Source: Bugula neritina (lineage: Eukaryota; Bryozoa; Gymnolaemata; Cheilostomatida; Bugulidae). From it: a stretch of 64,000 bases of DNA. The DNA lies in the NCBI GenBank assembly GCA_964035545.1, contig OZ037765.1:11774698-11838697 (forward strand). Direction: 5' to 3'. A program made the translations under genes and the position numbers. The notes beneath the pieces were generated by a model. The model searched no databases, was not told where the DNA came from, and worked only from the letters and a program-made list of their open reading frames with translations. Positions 36,801 through 49,600 of this stretch are shown in pieces. Position 1 is the stretch's first letter, and every line of letters begins with the position of its first letter.

Positions 36801-37552
36801 CATAAAGAACCTCCAGCCGAACTCGCTGGAACGGATGCTGCAGTGGGAGATAATGTTGGCTACATCACATTTGGTATCTATACTAATATCCTACCTTAAA
36901 TGCTTATCATAATTCCGTTGCATGTATTGCCCACGTGATACGTGAAAAAATATCAAGACTGATTTATATCAATAAGTCCAAGACAATGAAGGAAGAACAT
37001 TTTTAAAAGTGACTTGTTTTTAAAAAACCAATTATTTTTTAAATGAATTTACAAATTAGACTATTTGTTAGTGGACAACAGTTGTCTATATTGGAACATT
37101 ATTTTGGAAAGTTTATAATATCCTCTTTATTTATAGTAATGTACCCTCGGCACATCAGTGAGCAGGCTCAAGATAATACCATCAATCTAATACATACGCT
37201 TCGAAACTATCTTCATTACCACATCAAATGTTCCAAGGTATGTTGGTACTTTCACAAATGTAAAATGTTATCATGTTGCAGTCCTATTGGTATATTTAAT
37301 AAAGTTCAATAAAAATAGTTGCATAATATGCTGAGTTTGTATTTCTTGTACTCTTTTTAGCTTAAGGTCTTGGAATTTAACTGCGCATTTGACCTGTTGA
37401 TCTATAAAACTTATTTGTTTTTATAGGCTTATATCCACCAATGCATGAGAGCCAAGACTACTGATTTTCTCAAAGTCCTTAATAGAGCAAGACCTGAGCA
37501 GCCTAAAACCGAGAAGAAGACATTTAGTGGAAGAAGCATGGCTAAACAGTAG
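33894..37552 (+). CDS. ARPC2: Actin-related protein 2/3 complex subunit 2 (p34-Arc)
   Basis: A core scaffold subunit of the Arp2/3 complex, which nucleates branched actin filaments in the cytoplasm; with ARPC4 it contacts the mother filament. Eight exons join in phase: 33894-33967, 35181-35328, 35895-35940, 36072-36258, 36418-36511, 36747-36873, 37137-37237, 37427-37552. The product is exactly 300 residues, the usual family length. Conserved segments include [94 protein letters not shown] and [11 protein letters not shown]. The start MILLEIRN fits the family N-terminus. Intron 2 carries a foldback transposon (35354-35782). The stop codon lies 434 bases from that of the converging UPF0547 gene. 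Confidence 0.98.
35354..35782. mobile_element. Mariner-like foldback MITE in ARPC2 intron 2
   Basis: The two halves are inverted copies over about 200 bp each; the arms begin TGGGTCATTTTACTTAATTT and TGGGTTATTTTGCTTAATTT. The dinucleotide TA flanks both ends (35352-35353 and 35783-35784), as expected for Tc1/mariner insertions. There is no transposase. The TA flank is weak evidence alone in AT-rich DNA; the inverted structure is certain. Confidence 0.8.
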
Positions 37553-37861
37553 ATTTGAATTTCTTTGATTCTTTATTCCGCAATCCGAACATTTAAGATG
37601 AAAAAGTAACCTGAAATTTTCAGGGCAGAAGCAGATTAAGCTGTCAGTGCAGTAGAGTTTAAGCATTGAGACATTTGCTATTATAGTAATACATTATACG
37701 TATAGCGTTTTCTGATTTCTAAGATGTAATTATAATTTCCTATAAATATGTGATTTTCTCTACTTTGTATTAGAAATATGTATTTTAAATATTGCTAAAG
37801 TTAAAAGCAACCATTGCACTAAACAATTAAATACTTAACCATTATTTTGTATTTGGGAGAA

Positions 37862-37867
37862 TAAAAT
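37862..37867 (+). terminator. Likely polyadenylation signal of ARPC2
   Basis: AATAAA within GAGAATAAAATAATG, about 310 bases after the ARPC2 stop and about 120 bases before the stop of the opposite gene. Confidence 0.5.
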
Positions 37868-37985
37868 AATGTTACAACCATTGTTGGCCATAATTTTCAT
37901 TTCTACTATAAACTATACATAAATGGAATCTCTTTCACATGTTACATCTTTTTTACAAATTTTAGAAAATAGCAGTTATCAAATT

Positions 37986-40186
37986 TTACAAAGGAAAGTT
38001 AGCATTTCGCTTGAATTTGAAATTTATGTCTGCTAATATGTATGAAAAATGTCTTCGTTTTGCATCAGTCAGTGTTTTATAGAGTTTGTTGTATCGTTCC
38101 GACTCAATGATGGCCTTATTTTTGGAAGACTTGGATTCAGGATCACGATATGAGAATGAGCTGCTGTAATGATCCCCAGATCTGGCCATGTTTGTTGATA
38201 TTACTAAAAACAAATAGTACATATTGAAATAGAATAAGCCTGATAGTATGGCAACGGTGTGAAAATGCATAAAGTGAGTGTTTCACTCAAAGTTGTGTAA
38301 GGACACAATCTCTGAAGACAACTTACAGCCAGGCCGACGACGGCGCAAAATAGGAAGACTCTTCTCTACTACAGGACTAGCTTCTTTTTTAGTTTCAGTA
38401 TCTGGTTCATCTTCCTCAGTGCTTGATCGTGGTCTGAGTCGAGGCCTGCCTCGCCGACGTTTCTTGAGCGTGTGACCATTTGATGTTTTAGTAGAGTTAC
38501 TAGTAACAGCACCAGATGAATCCGTAACCGCTTTGTTTTCTGCGGCAGCCTTTTTCTTAGCCTTTAAGTAAAGACAGAGCATCAGAAAAAACTAGACAAA
38601 ATTTCCCAATACTATCTAGCCAACAATACCATAGATGCATTAATAAAAGTTTTACATTTGCCTACAAGACTTTGAAAATATGAGGCAGCATCTAAACCGT
38701 GTTTCCAGCATGAATTAGTATAGTAGTAGTACACCAATGTTATTTAAAAATACTATTGCAAATATATTAAACAGCTAGTATTATAACCAACATGAAAATA
38801 AGCAGAAAAACAACTCCAAATTAATTGGCTCTATATATCAATAATTTATAGATCGATATGAGAAGGAACACATACACTGTTGGTGGCAGCCTGTCTGGCA
38901 AGTTTATCACTAGATAAGTGCAAAGAACTAAGATAGTATAAACTATTCATTGCAGACCTCCTCCTGGGCCTTCCATTTTCTTGCCGACCCAATTGAGAAA
39001 CATTTTCCGTTTTTTCTGCATCTTTAATAATTGAAAAAGAGTAATAAGTACACAAAGATAAGATATTAGCAATAACCAGCACTGTGAACATATTAAGCTG
39101 CTCAAATTTGCAAGTATTATTTAGCATTATATGTTATAAATTAGTCGAGTTTTTACATAAATGATATAACATAATAAATTTCTGGAAATACAGTCAACAT
39201 TATAATATCTGTATTGGTTTGAAAAATACCTAAATAGTTAAACATTTCAAGTTTGTTGAATGCATACCTTTGCTAGATGACTCAGCAACTGCCTTCACAA
39301 ATTTATGGCCACAAGGACATGTTTTGCATGCAACTGGTATCTAATAACATAATCATAATTTAGCATACAGGTATGTTCAACAACTAAGTATTGGTTTAGC
39401 AATTACAATTTATATATTTTTTACCAAAATAATTTAAATTGTATTTATGGTGAATTGCTCTGATTATATACATCCTATGCATAATCAAAAGGAGTGTTTC
39501 AAATATCACTCATTCAGATAGTTGAAAAAAAAACATTTTGAGGCCAGCTGAACTTGCTGCTTATAATTATACAAAATGGAACTGTGAGCTATCAAACTTG
39601 CAATAGCTGTAGAATACTCATTCTTAGATTTTATAGACTGTAGAGCCATTGATATTATAAAATACTGCTTAAATATATTCAATTATAAACAAGTACAATG
39701 ATTGACCAACTAGTTTCATTCAAGTGTTGCAGACAAATAAGTTTTTGGCAACCACTTGACATATTTTGTCCAAATAAAAAATATGGTTAGAGATCTCCTG
39801 CCACCAAACACTTTGTTGTATTCTATTCTACACAGTGCTTTGTACACAGTAAAAACACAATTTACAAAATGGAAAGAATAAGCAAAGGTGCATCAATAGG
39901 CTATCTCTAAAATGATGCATTTATGGGACACATTGTATCACCGTATTCATTTTTTATTAATCACATAATGTGGGTATGTCAAGCAAACTTTAGGCTACCA
40001 TATGATTGTATCATATGCATGCATTGCACATTCTCATTTAAATATATTGCTCACTAAAAAATAACAGCTTTACTCATGAACAAATATTATTTACCTTTCA
40101 AGTATAATGTAGGTTATCGAAAATTTATCATATTTAAGTAAAATGTTTACCAATTTTTTGCATGCAGGACAAAATTTTTGCACCAT
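37986..40186 (-). CDS. UPF0547 / C16orf87-type zinc-ribbon protein
   Basis: Five exons join in phase (minus strand): 40151-40186, 39268-39340, 38876-39021, 38327-38561, 37986-38203, giving 235 residues. The N-terminus has two cysteine pairs, FCPACKKL and VACKTCPCGHKFV, the UPF0547 zinc-ribbon seen in human C16orf87. The middle is basic with AT-hook-like stretches (NGRPRRR and RRRGRPRLRPR), and the end, HFSYILADINFKFKR, resembles the family's conserved C-terminus. Human C16orf87 is about 154 residues, so this copy has a longer low-complexity middle. A nuclear DNA-associated role is plausible from the AT hooks, but the family's function is not known to me. The ATG chosen lies within an exon that stays open upstream, so an extra N-terminal exon is possible. 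Confidence 0.83.
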
Positions 40187-40259
40187 AACTTTCTCTTGAC
40201 TTTCTTGATGACTGGTTAGGTCATAACGGCACCTGCAAAGTACATAAAAAATAATATAT

Positions 40260-41010
40260 TATAAACTGGTGGCTAATGTATAAAGTTATGTTGATAAATT
40301 AAGGTACGTGTAGTAATGAAGAGATGCTGACTATAATATATCAATAATTGAATTGATTGAAATTCAAATTTGAATAAATATGCGAATCGAGCGACTAGGA
40401 TTACATTACAGATATAAATTTCCTATATTTAAAATAGTGAAAATTGCTGTGAAGAAAAAAAGTTGACATGATGAAAACTTTTCCATAGGTACCTGAGATA
40501 ACCAATTTAAAAGAAGTTTAGAGAAACTTAAAATATTCAGAAGAACCCAAAGTTTTGTTAATGAATTGACAGTTTTGTATTACTTAGAACTTTTATTTGT
40601 TATTTTTAATACATTAGCTCTAACTTTTTTAAAAGAGCTATATTTTACAAAAGCTATCAGTTATACAGTTATGTAGCTACACAGTTGATTCAAATAAGAT
40701 GGTGAATTTAAATACAAGCGGAGAACAAATGCTTTCTGAAAAAAATTCCAACTAAATTTTTTTACTGAATTTACAAATGATGAACGTTGATGAAATAATT
40801 ACTACCAAGTGTACCAGAAATTGGGAAAAGTATTAATCTTAATCCAATACACAGTGTATGCAGGTACTTACCATGCATCTGATAGCAACTAGTAGAGGTG
40901 AAGGGTTTGAAGATTTTCTTGGAGAACTCTTTGTTTTCATTGATTACACAGCTGAAGTAAGGCAGTTTCTATAACATTCAGTAATGGACACCTTAATCCT
41001 ACTAATGCTC
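40260..41010. other. Upstream flank of the UPF0547 gene
   Basis: AT-rich, with no gene seen; likely contains that gene's promoter and untranslated exon. Confidence 0.35.
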
Positions 41011-41011
41011 T

Positions 41012-41165
41012 TGAAACGGTTTCATCCCATTTAGACGCTTCCCAGACCCCACATAAAATGCATACATTAAACCAAAATAAATAAATAGCCATGTGGGAAG
41101 GGTCTAAGTGAAAAATTCAGCCTAGCCTCTGGGAAGCATCTATCTGGGATGACACTGAAACAGCT
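41012..41165. mobile_element. Small MITE with inverted arms
   Basis: GGTTTCATCCCATTTAGACG followed by CTTCCCAGAC at the left pairs with the right arm CTGGGAAGCATCTATCTGGG plus ATGACACTG. The core ACCAAAATAAATAAATAGC and the right arm recur at 20602-20668, which shows that this is an interspersed family. The target duplication was not resolved. Confidence 0.6.
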
Positions 41166-41479
41166 ATTGAAGCCAACTTTTCTGCCCTATGACACTCAAT
41201 AAATTCATTACAGCCAGTGTTAGAAAGTAATCACGATTCAGCAAGTGTTTGCTGACAACTATGAAAAATTAATTGGGTGTTATCCCTTTCGACTTTTTAA
41301 AAAATTGTAACTTGGCAGGATACAAATAACCAACTGTAAACATGAGAAAAATATATGATAATTAAAACAGCTTAAAATAAACAAGACCTGAATGGTTTTT
41401 TCTATACAGATATTTAATAAATAAAATGTTTAAAGCTAAACTGCATACCTCAATTTCTGGTTCTAAAGGTAAATCTCAA

Positions 41480-42640
41480 TCTACAAGCATATCTATATTG
41501 ATATTGACATTGGCATGATGATCATAATGATACTCCTGGTAAAAGCATTAGCAGAGTCAGCAAGATGTGATCGTCAATAGTAATAATCATAAAATAAAAT
41601 GTCACTCACGCTAACTCTAAGCAGAGCATTGCCATTAACTTAAACATGGAATAGCCCAATGTGCATTACTCTGAATTAGAATCGGTGAAAGTGATAGCCA
41701 TTACCACAACTATTAGTATTAGTATTAGTATCATCATTTATCATAATGATAATTGACATATAATGATAATCCTTTAACTTCAAGTATTAGCCTAGTATAA
41801 TATCAATAATAGCACTATAAGTATATTTATTGTATTAATAATTTATATTATAATACATCATTGATATAACTATATTTACGTTATAATTATTAATAAATTT
41901 AAATTATGTTATTATATATAATATTAATACTAATAGTAATAGTAATAGTAAGACTTAATAGTATTTAGTGTAACAAAATTCAAATTGAATGAAATTGAAT
42001 ATATAATAATAATTAGATAGTAAGTATTAGTATAACTACTACTACTAGTACTAGTAGTACTGTACTAGTACGAAATAGAATTAAGGTTAAACATACTGAT
42101 ACGGTTACCAGTATAACATCAAGTTTAACTATAAAATGTAAACTAAAAACTAATAAGTATAACATTAACTATAGGTGGATAGCTATAGTACAAGTATAAG
42201 TATAACTTAAACTATAAGTTTAAGAATAAGTAAATAAGTAATACACTATACAGTTAAATAGAATTATAATTAAGTAAATTAGTATAAGTATAAGTATAAG
42301 TATTACTATTAGTATTACTATTACTAATAGTATTACTGTTAGTGTTAGTATAACCATAACGGCATAAGTATCACATTTACTATTACTATTAGTATTAGTA
42401 TTATAATTATTATTAGTATTACTATTTCAGTATTTGTATTAGTATAACTATAACTTATACTTATAGTAATTCACTAATAGTAATACTAATAGTTATAAAA
42501 TTATCATTAAGTATAGGTATAGCTATAAGTATAAGATTAAGTATAACTATAACTATAAGATTAAGTATAACTATAAGTATCACTATAACTGTATAAGTAT
42601 AACTATAAGTATAAGTTTTATAATTTAAATTAAAATTAGT
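41480..42640. repeat. Degenerate hexamer simple-repeat tract
   Basis: Built from AACTATAAGTAT, TAGTATTACTATTAG and related words; the largest such tract in the window. No gene is visible. Confidence 0.75.
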
Positions 42641-42864
42641 ATATCACGACAGTAAAATTGAAAATACAAATTGAACTTGAAATAGTGATAGTCACAAATA
42701 CGTATAAAATACCTTTTATAGAGGCGCTTAATCGTAATAAATAACTGAAAACCCAAGTTTTATTTTTATTTTGAGCTGTCACAATGACAATGATTTAGAA
42801 GGAAATAAGCAATGGTAATAGTTGATACATTTTAGGTGAACAATGAACGTTCAAGTTCTCTAAA

Positions 42865-42970
42865 ATCCTATTATGATCTGCACAGAGTTATCCTACCTAT
42901 AAATGTATAAATGAAACGACTTATTATAATCTGTACAGAGTTATCCTACCTATAAACGAAACAACTTCAT
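42865..42970. repeat. Short tandem duplication
   Basis: CAGAGTTATCCTACCTATAAA occurs twice about 55 bases apart, preceded by TATTATGATCTG or TATTATAATCTG and followed by GAAACGACT or GAAACAACT, so a unit of about 50 bases is duplicated. Confidence 0.6.
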
Positions 42971-42999
42971 AAGATGTATATTACAGAGCTCTGTTCGCA

Positions 43000-44280
43000 G
43001 GACTTCAGTATAATAATATTATTGTAGTATTATTGTACATCTATTCATGTGCGCATTTGCTCTTTACAAATTACATATCCACTATAATATACGACTGATT
43101 AAAAATTGTGTTGTTTCTTAACATTTATACTGCCTCTTAACACACACACCACGCACACAAACCATATATGTATGCTATATTATATGTATATGTAAAAAAC
43201 TGTTTTGTTAATAAAATAGATCTGTGCTAGTTGCATGTAATTTAAATATTTCCGAACTTTTATTAGCAAGAATATATTATTATAAATATAGTAAAGGTAA
43301 TGCAGGTTGACATATTCCAGTGTAACAGCAGCTTTAGTATAGTCACTCAAGTATTAGTCTATCCTTAATGTCCTGGTATAGAAGTAAGAAATAAACACAC
43401 TCTCGATACAGTCAGTTCACTTGGGGACACCAACACTGCACTATGATGGCAAATAATCCAACCTAAAAGGGTGGTGGTTGGCAGCTGTTATAATTTGAAA
43501 GAGAACTCAGATAAAGTTCCACTCCTTGATCCGATGTCTCTAAAGAAAAACTGCTCCGTCTATAAACAGTCGGTAGATAGACTGACAGTCTATAGATTAG
43601 CTCAGCACTTCTCTCTAGTCTATATTGTAGACTAAAAAGAAAAACAGATGGAAGTATATAATCTAGATGACAATAAAATGCAGAAGTTTCTGAGATGACC
43701 TGTATGTATCCTCCCGGACTCGACACTACTCATATAACAGACTCTACTATAGATGGTAAGCGAGTAGATATAAAGTAGAGAACACAACTCTTTCTCTAAT
43801 GTGGGAATTTTGCTACTAACTAGTACTTCTTTTGATCCAATATCCGAACTTATTCACCTCTCTACACTGGAAAGATCCCTCCTCGTCTTCAATATCATTT
43901 GATGGTAAATAAATAACTCGTTTATTGTAGAAAGTTTAGTTATTTATTAAGACATCGTGTTACAATTGATTTTAATAATAAGCTGTAAACAACTTCCAGC
44001 CGTAGGCTTTATTATGATGCTGCTAGTAAGTGCTTGGTCCTGAGGCTAATTTACAATAAATAGTGTTTGATGGAAGCGTTTACAGTAAGTTCAGAGATGC
44101 TCAATCTAACAGCCATACAGACTGCCAGCTACCTAGTGCTGCTATTGTTTTGCTCATTTATATATAATAAGTTAAAGATTAATATGATTTGATATTTTTT
44201 ACTGCCGATACTGATCCTGTTGTAATTTGATGATGGCTGGTCCGGCAGTGGCTGTGATTGGTTCTTATCAAACATTTAAT
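43000..44280. other. Intergenic DNA, no firm gene
   Basis: A minus-strand open frame of 87 codons (43463-43726) is less AT-rich than its surroundings but matches no family I know and has no supporting splice structure. I leave it unassigned. Confidence 0.35.
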
Positions 44281-44293
44281 ATGTGATAATAAC

Positions 44294-44359
44294 AATGTCC
44301 CCATGCTTTGCTTTATGCGAATATTACATACCATAGAGTCCATTTGAAGCATGGGGACA
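44294..44359. repeat. Inverted repeat able to form a hairpin
   Basis: TGTCCCCATGCTT (44294-44306) and its perfect complement AAGCATGGGGACA (44347-44359) are separated by 40 bases. Pairing stops at the inner end, so it is not a typical microRNA precursor. Confidence 0.6.
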
Positions 44360-44399
44360 TAGTGAATGTAGGAGTATATGTTATATTATGTAATTATTG

Positions 44400-46640
44400 A
44401 TTATTATAGTATAGCTGAGTTTCTATGTTGAGTTTTTTCTCTCCATGTAGTCATTTATTATGAAGTGAACAGTAGAGCAGCTCAGTGAATTGTTCAATAC
44501 TGACTGGTACAACTTTATTATGATCAACGTAGTTTGCTTAATTCCATCTTTGAAAGAAGTCTTTCTGAGTGATAAGTATGTTTGATATATTTTGTTATAG
44601 CGCAGCTGCAAATAATATAATATTAAACATATTTCAGAGACTAAAATTTATTATAGACTACTAGAAAGTAGAAACTGCATGTAGTTGTGATATGTCACTG
44701 TAATCTTTCAGTTTGTCTCAAGATGCTACAATATGGTGCCATTTTATTTGCAGGTGAACTGATGGTAACAATTCCAGAGCAAGTGTTGGTGTGAGTGGCT
44801 CAGTGTGGGACATTGCTGTGTATAACAGAGACAAATTCGCTGGATGATTAGTAAAATATGCTCAGTCTTGGAAACCACGTGGTTTCAACCCGCAAAGCCC
44901 ATGATTGCATAGCCACATGCTATTGTTGCGTATTGGTCAATAAAAAGTAACCAATCAGATTCTGTGTTTAGAATTATATGAATTATATAATCTAATAAAT
45001 TGGAAAATCAACTGATTTAGAATTATCTCCTGTAGCATTGCATACAGTATTTGTAGACATGTCAGTTTTTAAACTGAGACCCCCAACCAATGCACTTGGC
45101 GGCCACCAACTTGAGGCTGCTGCAAGCGATTTTCTTGTTTAAAGTTATGAAGGTCTTATGATATGTGAGCAGTGGTACAAGTTGTGGGGTGTACCATCCC
45201 CTTTTTGCTTAAGACGCTTTATTAATATTTTGAAGGGACAAATTCTCAGCTAGAACACATACAAACTAAAGCTTTCTTGTTGATATACCTTAGCTAGCTT
45301 TTTTAATGGCTTATAGGCTTCAATGTTTTGATGTAATAACGGCTTCAATGTTTTTGCTTTATAACTCTACTTATGATTGAGTTTGAATGAAAATAGACTG
45401 TAATTCTGTGATTTTGGACTGTAATAAAACTTTGTACTTGGTATGCATACACTATACTTCATTAACCACAGCAACTAGTATACACACGTAGCATTATTTA
45501 TGAACAGGAGATTTGCAGAAGTGTTGCTTTACTGACTTTAATCAAAAGCTTGCAGACTACTGCATTATAGTACAGTTCTTTATGTTGTAAATGTCACGAG
45601 TGAACCAAATATGAGCAGACACAAATGGCTAGTGATGGTAAATAACACCTAGGCTAGATATTTTATTAGTACACTTTAAAACAAAAATATAACAGAACTG
45701 AAGTTAGAGAAATAATGATAAACAACATTAATAAAATTAGGTTTCAAACTTCAACAAATCTGACAAGGTTCCTTAAGCAGCCAAGGTTAATAACAACATT
45801 CATACCGACTAGAGGTTAAGGATTTTATAATGGCTTAAAACTACTGCCTTAAACTTATAGGTATATCAACTGATACAACAAAAGTATATTTACCATAAGT
45901 TACTGAAAATAAAAACATGTTAGAGTATTACTAATGCAGTATGGTATCTTATTTGAAATAACATTCCATGCTGCCAGTCAAAAAACATAGCAATATTACA
46001 TAACCACAACCAAATTAACATTATAGCACAAAACAGCATATTATATGGTATCTTATAAATAACAACTATAAGTATTTTACCATACCAAGCTTTTGAAAAT
46101 GCAGTTTATTAAAAAACATATTACAATATAAAAGATTAAGTTTTTGGGTATGAGTTAAAATATGGTATAATCAGATTTTACTCAGCAGATAATTTCATTT
46201 TATAGCCGAAAGTTTGATCCTTTAAATAAAATTCATTATGCTTTTTTTAGATGTCATGTTAAAATTTTAATAAGTTATAACTAGTCTACAATACTAAATT
46301 AATATTAAATTTATATTTTAACCAATTAAAAAAATAAAAAGACAACAAATGTACATAATATATACAATAACTAATATTTCAATGAGATCATAAAGATTGA
46401 AAAAAACTATAAAACTACATGGAAAATTTGGAAAAAAAACTTGGTTTAGCAAAACTTTGTGTAGATAAAAAACACTAGGACTACAGTTGCAATTAAAACC
46501 ATGGTAGTGAACTCACATGTTGAGTGTGAGAACAGTAGGCCAGTAAGCCCTCTTACTAACTCAACTGCGCTCTTACTGCCTCATGTTTTCACATCTGCAT
46601 TACATTAGGTTTAAAAATTTGAGACAAAACTGCCAATCAA
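44400..46640. other. Intergenic DNA downstream of SLC12A8
   Basis: No firm gene. A possible orphan exon after TTATTTGCAG at 44755 reads ASVGVSGSVWDIAVYNRDKF in one frame, but that frame is interrupted close to the acceptor. Confidence 0.35.
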
Positions 46641-46643
46641 TAG

Positions 46644-49600
46644 TTAGTTATCATCACAGCACAATGGTAGTTCCTCATTGGGCCTTAATTGGGACTGGTG
46701 ATATGGTCTTCTCTGTGAAAAGTCAAGGTTGTTATCATTAAGTTGTGCAGGTGCAGTAGTAAGTAAGGGACTGTGCTGAGACACTATCACCTGGTAGGGT
46801 TGCCTGCTAGTAGGATGTCTACAAAAGTAATTAAGTATCACACATTCCAGGCAAAGTTGCATCAAACACAAAGCTAAACACCCTACATTACATTTTACAT
46901 ATCTTTTGATACAAAAGTACAATTGACAACTTATTATCATACAAAAAATTAAGAAGTCTAGTTAAACCACACCCGATTATACAAATCCAACTACAGTATG
47001 CATATTTAGACATTTGCTTTTATTAAAAATGAATCACCAAAAAAGCCCTAACCTGAGTTACAACATTACAATAAATGTCTGTCAGAGGTTAAAAGTATTT
47101 AAATTGTTCCTCCAAGTCCAACTGTGAAAGAATGAAAAACCATATAACAATTTCAAGTCTCCAGTTTTGAAACGTATTGGCACAGCTCAACACGTGGCAG
47201 AACAACTCTTGACAATGTAAGTTGACTTAGGAAAAGATTTATTCAGTTTAAATCTTTTGCAAGTCATTTTAACAATAAATTAGACCATTGAAAATTTTGG
47301 ACAAATTTACTAAACAGCAAAATAATGCATAATATAGAGCTAGGTTGCAACAGCTGCGTTAGTTACCATGTAGATTCTGCGTGAAAACCCATTGTTTAAA
47401 AGATTATCACTGTTGGTTAGAGCAGACTAGTTACTTGAATTTCTAAATAAATGATAGCAGAATACACTGCTAGTTCCACAATAGTATATACTCATTAAAT
47501 TTATATAATATTAATTTAACAATACAGACTACCTTAGAGCTATAAATAGTTCATTAACTTTTAAAGTCAGCTAAATTTAAATTGGCAGCAATCATCAGAA
47601 CCAAAATGATAAGAGTTTTATGGCTTAATGCTATGGTATAGACTATAGAGTGTAAAGCAGCATTAAAATAATGAAATACTGCTTACCTAATATAAAGTAT
47701 AAGCACATCATTAATTAATGATACACTGCAGAAAATCAAAACACACAAAATTATAACTGCTTAATATTTTACTTACTTTTTACCAAAGCAACTCCGAATC
47801 CAATAGATTAGACTGAATTGGGCAATACCTAAAACATACATTGTGCATAGTGCACATAGAAACCAGGCAGTAATAAGAGAATTGTCTATCATTATATGCA
47901 GTTTATGGTAGCTCACCTCTTCAAAATGTATGCCATCCAAAATTAGATTAATAACGATGAAACAATTCCCAACACCAACTTAGGTACAATATAACAAACT
48001 CATCAAAGTTACAGAATAATAAAGTCATTAAAATATGGTAAAGCTTCGCCTTACCTGGTGCTGCACCAGGGATTGTGTACACCAGGTATCCATATAGTAA
48101 AGCCAAAGCTATAAGCGAGACAATGGCATACAACCATTGCGTAGCAAACATGATTGCTAACGTCCCTACAGCCTACAAACAGCAGGAAGAAGCATTTGTT
48201 AACTGTTACAGGACACAGCTTATATACCTGAAAATTATTGTTGAAGTTATGATTATGAATTCCAATTTTAAAGCAAAGATCAACTAAAGATCTGTTCAAA
48301 ATGTAGCAGAATATAAAAAATTTATTAGGCACATACTACATAAAAAATTTTCACAAAAGACACACACCCCTAAAAGAGAGAACCAGCGGTTACAAAACCG
48401 TGAATACCAAGAAGGCTCCATTCTGTAGATTTCATGTTGACTTTCTGGCAGTTCATTGTGAGACTCTAAAAGAGTACATTGGTAAAATATTATACACACT
48501 TACGGCTCAGATATATTTCCATTACATAACTTAACTACCAGACCCACAAAGCCTTTGCAACCCATGAAAATAGCCAGTTATTAACAAGCGTAGTAACGGT
48601 TAAAACAGATAGTGGTGTCTATATCCCAAATTCAACATAAACGTACATCCATACTTATCTAATGTGGTATCCACCATGTTGCTCTTCCCTATTGAGTGAA
48701 GAAATCCTGTTAGCATTTTATTATGCAAAGCCGAGTTTAATATAAGGTTAACCAGTCAACTACTAATAGAATGGAGCACTACACCACTTATTATTAGTTA
48801 GAATATGACATTATGGTGAAATATCTCATCTTTAGTCAATGAGAGTTGGAGATGGTTTGATTTGTAACTTAATTTATCTTTATCATTGAGGTTTCATAAA
48901 AATGATTAACTAAACCAATAAACTTATTTCCTTAAATCATATCACTTTGAATGCTATTAAAAAACCTTTACCGCCATAAACTAGTTAATCAATCATCACA
49001 TACATTTGTAGATATGTAAGAGTCATTACCGGCCACATTGATGGGCAAATGCAAAAACTCAGTGTAATTTTGGCATTAAAATTATGGCCAAAATATATTA
49101 CAATAATCCAAAACCCAAACCAAAAGTGTACACACAGTTTATGTTTTAGAAGCAAGCTTGAGTAAGCAGTAAGTACACCATGTTAAGCTTTCTAGTTGAT
49201 GTACCTGCAATGTCTGAGCTGGAGCCATTTTCTTTCTTTTCCCCAGGCAATAGATGACCAGCCTCCATTGACTTGCTTAATTTTCGTTCAGGAAACAGAT
49301 GATCCAGATCGTCATCGGTATCTTCATGGGTGTCTTGGAACCTGAATAAATGAATCGAGTGGACACAACTTTAAATTACACTATAATATTTGCATTAATT
49401 TATTTTGGAGGTGAATTTCAAACAATAAATAGGGATGCTTTATAAGGAATGATCAATGATAGTAACAACTGTATGGTCAATTTAGACTTGCAGTTAATTA
49501 ATAATACAATGAAAAGTCTCATAATTACGCTTAACATACTATTGATTTTTAGTAGTGAAGAAACTAAAATAATTGTTTTCTAATCTACTCCCTTCAGCAC

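Noticed and set aside
43463-43726. 87-codon minus-strand open frame
   Set aside because: It is somewhat GC-richer than its flanks, but there is no family match, no splice context and no polyadenylation signal that I could tie to it.
44294-44359. microRNA precursor
   Set aside because: Only the outer 13 base pairs match; the inner arms do not pair as a precursor stem should.
44755-44855. Possible last exon reading ASVGVSGSVWDIAVYNRDKF
   Set aside because: The frame meets a stop next to the apparent acceptor and no upstream exon was found; it may be chance or a dead fragment.
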